DNA of 64,000 bases from positions 2,356,001-2,420,000 of the forward strand of contig NZ_CP111108.1 in assembly GCF_026314295.1 (NCBI RefSeq), given 5' to 3'. Position numbers and translations under genes: made by a program. Position 1 is the first letter of the stretch. Each line of letters begins with the position of its first letter. This stretch comes from Caproicibacterium sp. BJN0003 (GTDB lineage: Bacteria > Bacillota > Clostridia > Oscillospirales > Acutalibacteraceae). The notes beneath the pieces are model-generated. The model worked only from the letters and a program-made list of their open reading frames with translations. It was not told the origin of the DNA and searched no databases. This document shows positions 58,019 through 64,000 of this stretch, piece after piece.

Positions 58019-58038
58019 AAACAAAACACATCTATACT
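58010..58038 (+). promoter_or_regulatory. Promoter of bioY2
   Basis: TTTACA (58010-58015), 17-base spacer, TATACT (58033-58038). It begins 31 bases after the bioB stop, so bioY2 is a separate BirA-controlled unit. Confidence 0.75.
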
Positions 58039-58065
58039 AAAAATTATTTGAACAGGAGAATTAAC

Positions 58066-58623
58066 ATGAAAATCAAGAATCACACTTATCTGATGGTGGT
58101 ATCAGGGCTTTGCGTCGCTCTAACGGCTGTATGTGCACAGCTGATCGTAATTTTGCCATTCACTCCAGTACAGATCACATTATCTGTCTGTGCCGTTTAC
58201 ATGACGGGTGTTCTTTTGCCAAAGCGCTGGGCTGTTTATTCTCAGCTCGCTTATATTTTGCTCGGTGGAATTGGAATCCCGATTTTCGGAAAATTTTCTG
58301 GTGGATTAGGCGTTCTGGCAGGTCCAACCGGAGGTTATATTTTGGTTTATCCAATTATGGCGTTGATCGTTGCGGCAATCTTGGAAAAATTCTCAGAGCG
58401 CAATCCGCTTCACTATATGCTGGCAATGTTTATTTCTCTGGTCGTCTGCTACATAGGCGGCTCTATCTGGTTCTGCTTTGTAGCCCATGTTGATCTGATG
58501 AAATCATTGAGCCTAACTGTTTTGCCATTTGTTCCGTTTGATTTGGTTAAAATTGTTTTCTGCGGATTTTTGGCGCAGGCGTTAATAAAAGCTCTTTCTA
58601 AACAAAAACAACTATTTGCTTGA
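58066..58623 (+). CDS. bioY: BioY biotin transporter S-component (paralogue 2)
   Basis: A 185-residue protein from ATG 58066 (CAGGAGAA upstream). LCVALTAVCAQLIVILPFTPVQITLSVCAVYMTGVLLP and GGIGIPIFGKFSGGLGVLAGPTGGYILVYP are BioY motifs. It differs clearly from paralogue 1 in sequence, so the pair may differ in substrate, for example biotin versus dethiobiotin; this is inference. Confidence 0.92.
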   Translation: MKIKNHTYLMVVSGLCVALTAVCAQLIVILPFTPVQITLSVCAVYMTGVLLPKRWAVYSQLAYILLGGIGIPIFGKFSGGLGVLAGPTGGYILVYPIMALIVAAILEKFSERNPLHYMLAMFISLVVCYIGGSIWFCFVAHVDLMKSLSLTVLPFVPFDLVKIVFCGFLAQALIKALSKQKQLFA

Positions 58624-58638
58624 TACAAAATTGCAACG

Positions 58639-58677
58639 GCAAAAAGGCCCGGATCTAAAAGATCCAGGCCTTTTTGT
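58639..58677. terminator. Terminator between bioY2 and the DAHP synthase gene
   Basis: AAAAAGGCCcGGATC/GATCCaGGCCTTTTT is a near-perfect stem with loop TAAAA and T runs on both strands; it serves both converging genes. Confidence 0.9.
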
Positions 58678-58696
58678 ATTCTGTATCGTCAATTCA

Positions 58697-59710
58697 TTAA
58701 AGGGTCCGTCCAATCGCTTCGGCCACTTTCGCAGCATGCTGAAAAAGTGCTGCATACTGTTCAAAAGTCAGCTGCTGCGCCGCATCGCTCATCGCTTTTT
58801 TGGGTTCAGGATGTACTTCTACAATCAATCCATCCGCTCCCGCAGCAACACCGGCTAAAGCCAAAGGCTCCACATAGCGCTGCTTGCCGGCCGCATGAGA
58901 AGGATCTATGATAATTGGCAAGCTGCTGCGCTCTTTCACTACCGGCACGGCAGAGACATCCAATGTATTGCGGGTAGCTGTCTCAAACGTACGAATTCCA
59001 CGTTCACAGAGAACGACATTTGAATTGCCTTCACTCAGAATATACTCGGCGGCATCCAGCCACTCTTCGATCGTAGAGGCCATCCCACGCTTTAAAAGTA
59101 CCGGCAGCCCACTGCGTCCAAGTTCCCGCAAAAGACGAAAATTCTGCATATTCCGGGCCCCCACCTGCAGCATATCGCAATATTTTCCCGCAACTTCAAT
59201 TTGTTCGTAATCGGTTACTTCACTGATTACAAGAAGATCCGTTTCATCTGCAGCTTCACGAAGAAGGCGATATCCTTCATCTTCCAGCCCCTGAAAAGCA
59301 TATGGGCTTGTTCTTGGCTTATATGCACCGCCGCGCAGAAATTGTGCACCAGCTTTTTTAACGCCCTGTGCTGCCGCTATAATCTGCTGTTCACTTTCCA
59401 CTGCACAGGGACCTGCCATCATGACTAGCTCTTTTCCGCCAATGATTACATTTTTTATCTTTACTTTACGTCCTTCCGGAACCATCTCACGACTTGCAAG
59501 CTTATAGCTATGCATAATCGGCACACATTTTTCTACTCCGTCCATCAATTCCAGATTTTCAGTCTCCAAGCGACTTTTATCTCCAAGAACACCAATAATA
59601 GTTGCCTGACTTCCGGTAGAAAGGTTTGCTCCCAACCCTTTGTTTTTTAAAACTGCAATTACTTTTTGAACTTGATCATTCGTGCAGCCCTTTTTCATTA
59701 AAATAATCAT
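58697..59710 (-). CDS. aroF: 3-Deoxy-7-phosphoheptulonate (DAHP) synthase, AroF type
   Basis: A 337-residue enzyme of the short (type I-beta) class: an N-terminal ferredoxin-like/ACT-like domain (1-70: MIILMKKGCTNDQVQKVIAVLKNKG) and the barrel with MMAGPCAVESEQQI, FLRGGAYKPRTSPYAFQG, VLLKRGMASTIEEWLDAAEYI, LCERGIRTFE and IIIDPSHAAGKQRYV. It condenses PEP and erythrose-4-phosphate, the first step of aromatic amino acid synthesis. The N-terminal domain is the site of feedback control in homologues. Confidence 0.95.
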   Translation of the reverse strand: MIILMKKGCTNDQVQKVIAVLKNKGLGANLSTGSQATIIGVLGDKSRLETENLELMDGVEKCVPIMHSYKLASREMVPEGRKVKIKNVIIGGKELVMMAGPCAVESEQQIIAAAQGVKKAGAQFLRGGAYKPRTSPYAFQGLEDEGYRLLREAADETDLLVISEVTDYEQIEVAGKYCDMLQVGARNMQNFRLLRELGRSGLPVLLKRGMASTIEEWLDAAEYILSEGNSNVVLCERGIRTFETATRNTLDVSAVPVVKERSSLPIIIDPSHAAGKQRYVEPLALAGVAAGADGLIVEVHPEPKKAMSDAAQQLTFEQYAALFQHAAKVAEAIGRTL

Positions 59711-59772
59711 TTAAAATCGCCTCTCTCTTAAGATTTTATGATTTAAAGCTTAGACTCGTTAAAGTGGCATTT

Positions 59773-59803
59773 GTAAAAAAACAACCACCCTATTGGGTGG
59801 CTG
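59773..59803 (-). terminator. Terminator of the 5S rRNA gene
   Basis: On the minus strand CCACCC-AATA-GGGTGG followed by TTGTTTTTTT, 9 bases after the 5S 3' end. Confidence 0.85.
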
Positions 59804-59811
59804 CTTTAAAG

Positions 59812-59929
<118 letters not shown>

Positions 59930-59954
59930 GATGTCATTTCCTGACGACTTATTT

Positions 59955-59983
59955 ATAATACCATACCCATTCCGAAAATGCAA
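59955..59983 (-). promoter_or_regulatory. Promoter of the isolated 5S rRNA gene
   Basis: On the minus strand TTGCAT (59983-59978), 17-base spacer, TATTAT (59960-59955). The 5S 5' end is about 26 bases further, consistent with a short leader. Confidence 0.75.
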
Positions 59984-60011
59984 GCTTTTTTTCAAATTTT
60001 TTTGACTTTTT

Positions 60012-61622
60012 TTAAAGTTCCATCTCTGTATTCTCCAAAATGTTTCTGCAAGCGGCAAAAATACCAATACTCACAAGAGCATTCCAAAGAATTGCAGGCA
60101 GCCCACAAACCCAACCTGGGATTTGGGGAAGAACCTCTGATACAAGATATCCGCTGGCAATAACCCCCGGCAAAACAATAATCATCAAGACCAGCAAATA
60201 AAAGATCACGATCAAGCCCTTATTTTGCACACGCCCAAAAAGGCGCTCAGACAAAACAGAAACAGAAATAAAGGCCATACCCAAGGTGCCCAGGCAGAGT
60301 GCACAAGAAATCGCAGTAAGCGGATTGCCCCGAAGGACAGCACACATTATGGTAAAAAGGATCACTGCATCTACAAACGGTTTAATGATCGATGTCAGCA
60401 CCGCCCAAAGAAGTTTTTTAAATGGTTTTTCCGGCACCAAATAAATATATGGCTTTACAAGTTCCAAAGTCCAAGGGCCGGAAACCTGCATAAAATATTC
60501 CACATATCCCGCGATAATCAAGCAGATCATCATTAATGTCCCGGACGACATATCTTCTTCTGCGGCAAAATTTATCTGAATGATTTTGCTGACTACAAGA
60601 CAAATTGCCAAGCAGGCAACGGTTGATTTTCCGACAAAAGGCAATCTATCCTTGCGGCGCATTTCTAAAAGATGCTTATAAAAAAAGGTGCTTGCTCCCC
60701 AACCGCCATTGAGACCGGTTTTATTGACACGAACTTTTCGGCTGCGCAAAGCAGCATTAGCAGAAGTACGCCCTGATTTTGCTGCACGCTGAATCGCATA
60801 ATTATGCTCGGTCATATCGAGCACGTCTTCGTAATAATCTGCATCACTTTTAATAAACGCGATAATAATTCCTAGCAAAGCCAGTACAAAAACACCGATC
60901 AAAATCAACGCATGAAAAAAATTCTTTCCAATCAATGCAAAAATTGCGCCTTTGACCCAGCCTGCTATCGGAATCCATTCTATTTGTGGACCTGCCATTG
61001 CTGTGAGCATAGCATCCAGTGAAAATCCGCTCTGCCAATAAGCAAAGAGCAAGACCAACACTGCACAAACCGGAATCATCGTAATAAATCCCCGCGCAAT
61101 CTGTACTTTACGGTCATCTTGATTGGTCACACTATAAAGCAGCAGTGACAGTACCTGCGCACTAAACGCCACTAACATTACACCGAAAATCATCAACAAC
61201 ATATCGACTGTAGAAATTGAAAAGTTCTGCATTAGCGTTGCAGAATAACAAACCAAAAACAGCATCGTAATAATTGTGCTGCCCATTTGTTTAATCAACC
61301 CATAAATCAAAATTCGCTTTGAACTCAATGGCGAAACAAACAAATAGTTGACATCGCTCATCGAAAAAAAGGTTGCTCCCCGCTGCAAACCAGTGTAAAG
61401 ATTACTACACAAAAAGAAAATTAAAAGGGCTAGGTAGCCAGCCTGCAAATAACGAATATCCATTGCATGCTGACGTGCTGACGCCGAAAATGCCCCTTCT
61501 ACCAGCATGACCACAAAGAACGCTGTAATCACTATGTATAAAACCAGTTTTGCCGGCTTATGCAGCAATTCTTTGAAGCCATTTTTGATCTCTTTGCGCA
61601 TTAGGTATCCAATGGCATTCAT
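60012..61622 (-). CDS. ABC exporter permease
   Basis: 536 residues from ATG 61622, which shares ATGA with the stop of the ATPase gene; the longer frame upstream is inside that gene. About 12-14 spans in two halves with a cytoplasmic segment (YYEDVLDMTEHNYAIQRAAKSGRTS). FKELLHKPAKLVLYIVITAFFVVMLVEGAF and FSMSDVNYLFVSPLSSKRILIYGLIKQMG match the putative ABC exporter (two-domain YxlG/ABC-2-like) class. Substrate unknown. Confidence 0.85.
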   Translation of the reverse strand: MNAIGYLMRKEIKNGFKELLHKPAKLVLYIVITAFFVVMLVEGAFSASARQHAMDIRYLQAGYLALLIFFLCSNLYTGLQRGATFFSMSDVNYLFVSPLSSKRILIYGLIKQMGSTIITMLFLVCYSATLMQNFSISTVDMLLMIFGVMLVAFSAQVLSLLLYSVTNQDDRKVQIARGFITMIPVCAVLVLLFAYWQSGFSLDAMLTAMAGPQIEWIPIAGWVKGAIFALIGKNFFHALILIGVFVLALLGIIIAFIKSDADYYEDVLDMTEHNYAIQRAAKSGRTSANAALRSRKVRVNKTGLNGGWGASTFFYKHLLEMRRKDRLPFVGKSTVACLAICLVVSKIIQINFAAEEDMSSGTLMMICLIIAGYVEYFMQVSGPWTLELVKPYIYLVPEKPFKKLLWAVLTSIIKPFVDAVILFTIMCAVLRGNPLTAISCALCLGTLGMAFISVSVLSERLFGRVQNKGLIVIFYLLVLMIIVLPGVIASGYLVSEVLPQIPGWVCGLPAILWNALVSIGIFAACRNILENTEMEL

Positions 61623-62353
61623 GCTTCTTCCTCCTCGTCTTCCTGCGGCCCCTGAGGATTTCCTTCCGTAATTTGAAAAAATGTCTCTTCCAAATTTTCT
61701 CCGCTCTCTTCGACTTCTTTTCGAGTGCGGATTGCTGCAATTTTTCCATTCATCATAATTAATGCACGGTCCCAAAGTTCTGAAACGCTGTCCAGCATAT
61801 GCGTAGAGACTAAGATGGTACAACCTGTCTGTTTTAATTCTTGCATCATCATTTTGAGCTCTTTGATGGCATGCGGATCAAGTCCAATCAGTGGTTCATC
61901 AAGCAAAATCACTTTTGGACTCGGCAGCAGCGCACAGGCAATCGAAAGCTTTTGCTGCATGCCTTTCGAAAGTTCCTTGCCTAATTTTTGCCGTTTATCG
62001 GAAAGCTCAAGCCGTTCCAACAAATGATCTGTTTTCTCTTTCCAATTTTCCACCCGGTATGCCCTGCCGATAAATTCCATATGCTCCTCTACCGTAAGCA
62101 TTTCAATAGGGGCGGGTAACTCCGGAATATATCCAAAACATTTCTTTGCCTCTGTGCTTTTATTTGGATTTCCACAAACGGTAATATTCCCATGAAACCG
62201 CAAAAGTCCTGCAATACATTTAATTGCCGTACTTTTTCCTGCACCGTTTGGCCCGATCAAAACTGCAATTTCCCCCGGATAGACCGTAAATGAAATGTCA
62301 TCGTTTGCCTTTAACTTTTTGTACTGTTTTGTCAAATGTGATACTTCAAGCAT
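61619..62353 (-). CDS. ABC transporter ATP-binding protein
   Basis: 244 residues from ATG 62353 (GAGGGAAAAAG upstream). Walker A LIGPNGAGKSTAIKCI, signature LSKGMQQKL, Walker B KVILLDEPLIGLDP and the H-loop STHMLD are all present. It is of the BcrA/CcmA-like exporter subtype and pairs with the permease. It lies 38 bases after the XRE regulator gene. Confidence 0.94.
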   Translation of the reverse strand: MLEVSHLTKQYKKLKANDDISFTVYPGEIAVLIGPNGAGKSTAIKCIAGLLRFHGNITVCGNPNKSTEAKKCFGYIPELPAPIEMLTVEEHMEFIGRAYRVENWKEKTDHLLERLELSDKRQKLGKELSKGMQQKLSIACALLPSPKVILLDEPLIGLDPHAIKELKMMMQELKQTGCTILVSTHMLDSVSELWDRALIMMNGKIAAIRTRKEVEESGENLEETFFQITEGNPQGPQEDEEEEA

Positions 62354-62390
62354 CTTTTTCCCTCTTCCTTTTTCCTTGGCTGTCTTATTC

Positions 62391-62597
62391 CTAAAAATAA
62401 AACAGATCTTCAAATTTTACGTCCAATGCAACACAGAGAACCAGCGCAAGTTTTGCGGTAGGACTAAATTGTCCGGTCTCAATGGAGCTGATCGTTTGTC
62501 TCGAAACGCCCACCATCTCGGCAAGTTCACTCTGAGATAGATTCTTTTTCGCACGCGCTGCCTTTAAATGATTTTTTAAAACAAGTTCTTCTTTCAA
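62391..62597 (-). CDS. Small XRE-family HTH regulator
   Basis: A 68-residue protein, almost only a Cro/C1 HTH: LKAARAKKNLSQSELAEMVGVSRQTISSIETGQFSPTAKLALVLCVALDVKFEDLF. TTG at 62597 follows GAGGTGG. This subtype is commonly encoded with DUF6442-like membrane proteins or ABC exporters in Firmicutes and probably represses its own operon, perhaps at the palindrome 63280-63295. Confidence 0.88.
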   Translation of the reverse strand: MKEELVLKNHLKAARAKKNLSQSELAEMVGVSRQTISSIETGQFSPTAKLALVLCVALDVKFEDLFYF

Positions 62598-62615
62598 TAT
62601 AGATCCACCTCATTC

Positions 62616-62927
62616 TCAAGGTGTCGGTGACATAATTGATAAAATCAGATAGCAAATTGACGCAACAGCAGCACAAATCGTTACAATTAATTCTCCTTTT
62701 GATTTTCCCGTCCGGTATTTACCAAACCCTTCCGCAGCTAAAAATCCCCAGAACAATGTAAAAACTTGATGGTTGGTATGTCCACGAAATAAATTATAAA
62801 TCATCAAAATGGCTGCTAAAATGATAAAAACAATCTCTCCGTAATATCTGCCGCGTCCTTCTATATACTCCTTGCCCTCATCGCAATCTTCCAACCGACT
62901 CTTTTTTAGAATTTCTTCCTTCTTCAT
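62616..62927 (-). CDS. DUF6442-like small membrane protein
   Basis: A 103-residue protein: MKKEEILKKSRLEDCDEGKEYIEGRGRYYGEIVFIILAAILMI matches DUF6442-type proteins, with three to four spans (EIVFIILAAILMIYNLF, FTLFWGFLAAEGFG, LIVTICAAVASICYLIL). It is 4 bases behind the previous gene and 18 before the XRE gene. Function unknown. Confidence 0.72.
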   Translation of the reverse strand: MKKEEILKKSRLEDCDEGKEYIEGRGRYYGEIVFIILAAILMIYNLFRGHTNHQVFTLFWGFLAAEGFGKYRTGKSKGELIVTICAAVASICYLILSIMSPTP

Positions 62928-62931
62928 CCTT

Positions 62932-63258
62932 TTACCCCATTGTCAAATATTCATAGATGGCAGACCCAAGCGCCAAAAGTGCCAGTGCGCCAAATAAAAT
63001 TCCATATGCCAGCTCATGTTTTTCTTTTAATTTAATTCCTTTATAAAAATGAATGGAAGCTATGCTGACAAACATGAGACTGTATAGATCATACCAAGGC
63101 TGATTGGTGCAAATCTTGACAACCATCAAAATCAACGCAAAAACCAGCATGCAAAAAACTGAAATTCCGCTTCCTTTCTGCATAATCTGCATTTCTCTTT
63201 CGTCAGGATGATGTTTTTTTTCATCTTGCACTTTTTCTAAAACTTTATCGCGGTTCAT
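62932..63258 (-). CDS. Small membrane protein, relative of the next gene
   Basis: 108 residues from ATG 63258 (GGAGGGATACG upstream). MNRDKVLEKVQDEKKHHPDEREMQIMQKGSGISVFCMLVFALILMV has the same plan as the DUF6442-like neighbour: a charged N-terminal helix, then four short spans. It is the first gene of the five-gene operon and lies 21 bases from the palindrome. Confidence 0.7.
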   Translation of the reverse strand: MNRDKVLEKVQDEKKHHPDEREMQIMQKGSGISVFCMLVFALILMVVKICTNQPWYDLYSLMFVSIASIHFYKGIKLKEKHELAYGILFGALALLALGSAIYEYLTMG

Positions 63259-63279
63259 CGTATCCCTCCAATTAAAAAC

Positions 63280-63295
63280 GACAAGTTTACTTGTC
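63280..63295. promoter_or_regulatory. Palindromic operator with overlapping -35
   Basis: GACAAGT-TT-ACTTGTC is a perfect 7-bp inverted repeat. On the minus strand a TTGACA (63297-63292) overlaps it, 17 bases from a weak TAATTG (63274-63269). The size and position fit an operator of the XRE regulator encoded third in the operon. Confidence 0.65.
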
Positions 63296-63320
63296 AACGG
63301 CAAAAGTGAATTTTTAACCA

Positions 63321-63350
63321 AAAAAAGCACTGAATCAAATCCAGTGCTTT
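63321..63350 (-). terminator. Terminator of the right-edge membrane protein gene
   Basis: AAGCACTG/CAGTGCTT stem (63325-63332/63342-63349) followed on the minus strand by TTTTTGG; it separates the edge gene from the operon to its left. Confidence 0.8.
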
Positions 63351-63355
63351 TCTAT

Positions 63356-64000
63356 TTAATTAGCAGGTTCCACAAACTCCAGCAGAATTTTTGTCATCAA
63401 ATCCTTTTTCCCTGTTCTATAATATCTCCAGCAAAAAAGTGCAGTTATAAGGCCTCCTAAAGTACAAACAATCATGTCCGTCATTGTATCGGTAACCCCG
63501 GTCGTTTTGACCAGCTGCGGATCGTATGTTCCGCCACTGATCAAAGAAGCCGTAAACTCATAGATTTCCCAAAGCTGACCCAACGCCATAGAAGAAAGCA
63601 ATGCCGCCCATGAAACGCGCGCGCCATCTGTTTTCTCAAGTCGATGATTCGGTTTTAAATAATAATAAAAAAGCATTCCGCCCTCAGCGAAAAGGAATCC
63701 CGCAATCGTATGTAAAACCTTATCAAAATGTGGAATCAATGTATATCCGTTTAAAAGGCTAGCAAAGGTAACCGCTAAAATCAAAAAGCTGTCAAAAATC
63801 ACATCAATTAAATAAAGGCGCGGTAATCGCAATGCTCGGCAAAAAACACGGGGTAAGAATGGTAAAATCCATGCAGAAAAAATCATCACATATGAAAGCC
63901 CCAACAGTTGTTCTGTCTTTTGAGCAAAAATCTGTGCGGCCAATGTTATTGCTGCGTAAAATACAATAAAAACATAAAAACGTTTTTGCCAAACCGTCTG
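63356..64000 (-). CDS. Multi-span membrane protein, cut by the window edge
   Basis: The frame is open to the edge with no start codon of good context (a TTG at 63943 lacks a ribosome binding site and the sequence further up, QTVWQKRFYVFIVFYAAITLAA, is clearly coding). At least 214 residues with about five spans, e.g. LYLIDVIFDSFLILAVTFASLL, HFDKVLHTIAGFLFAEGGMLFYYYL and MALGQLWEIYEFTASL. The last parts recall DUF2238/YjdF-like membrane proteins. Function unknown. Confidence 0.65.
   Translation of the reverse strand, partial: QTVWQKRFYVFIVFYAAITLAAQIFAQKTEQLLGLSYVMIFSAWILPFLPRVFCRALRLPRLYLIDVIFDSFLILAVTFASLLNGYTLIPHFDKVLHTIAGFLFAEGGMLFYYYLKPNHRLEKTDGARVSWAALLSSMALGQLWEIYEFTASLISGGTYDPQLVKTTGVTDTMTDMIVCTLGGLITALFCWRYYRTGKKDLMTKILLEFVEPAN

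Noticed and set aside
59711-59811. T-box or other leader in front of aroF
   Set aside because: The interval is only 100 bases, is largely filled by the 5S terminator, and shows no T-box sequence or specifier stem.

Overview
The window is a Gram-positive, low-to-medium-GC chromosome, most probably a clostridial member of the Oscillospiraceae/Ruminococcaceae type. The evidence is strong AGGAGG-type ribosome binding sites, a yaaO-darA-holB-ricT-yabB-rsmI gene order like that of Bacillus and Clostridia, BirA-type operators of Firmicute form, a CsbB/YfhO pair and DUF6442-like small proteins. The family-level placement is inference.

Bases 1-31,790 are the larger, right-hand part of a siphovirus-type prophage; its integrase and repressor end lies left of the window. 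Nearly every gene is on the plus strand, tightly overlapped. The order is: antirepressor and small zinc-ribbon proteins (32-3,039); recombination and replication (Gp157, ERF, SSB, DnaD-like protein, DnaC-type loader, RusA; 3,050-8,415); accessory genes (AAA+ ATPase, MazG-like, late regulator; 8,656-11,126); a long structured non-coding stretch with an HNH-kinase gene (11,127-12,771); packaging and head (terminase, portal, ClpP-type protease, capsid, connectors; 12,871-19,328); tail (tube, chaperones made by a -1 frameshift, tape measure, Dit, Gp37-like, baseplate; 19,333-26,658); two receptor-binding candidates, one with the form of a diversity-generating-retroelement target; then lysis (GH25 endolysin, XhlA-like protein, holin). 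The prophage ends at a 50-bp 3' fragment of a tRNA-Arg(ACG) gene, read here as attR.

The host part starts at about 31,790. It holds a LysR regulator divergent from a YfcC-type carrier and an M20 amidohydrolase; three small membrane proteins; a YyaL protein; a CsbB-type glycosyltransferase with YfhO; a conserved housekeeping run (HD nucleotidase, Orn/Lys/Arg decarboxylase, c-di-AMP receptor, HolB, RicT, ferredoxin, TrmN6, RsmI); mnmA; asnB; a preQ1 riboswitch with queT; a TrkH/KtrB potassium channel; a biotin locus (bioY-bioB-bioY) with two BirA operators; DAHP synthase; an isolated 5S rRNA gene with its own promoter; and a five-gene operon of two small membrane proteins, an XRE regulator and an ABC exporter. 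A membrane-protein gene runs off the right edge.

The points most worth following are the variable lectin-type tail protein with no reverse transcriptase or template repeat visible nearby, the roughly 670-base structured RNA candidate, a complete -1 frameshift signal in the tail chaperones, the tRNA-Arg attR with unusual flanking repeats, and the autoregulated-looking HTH/ABC operon. No CRISPR array, insertion sequence or complete tRNA was seen.
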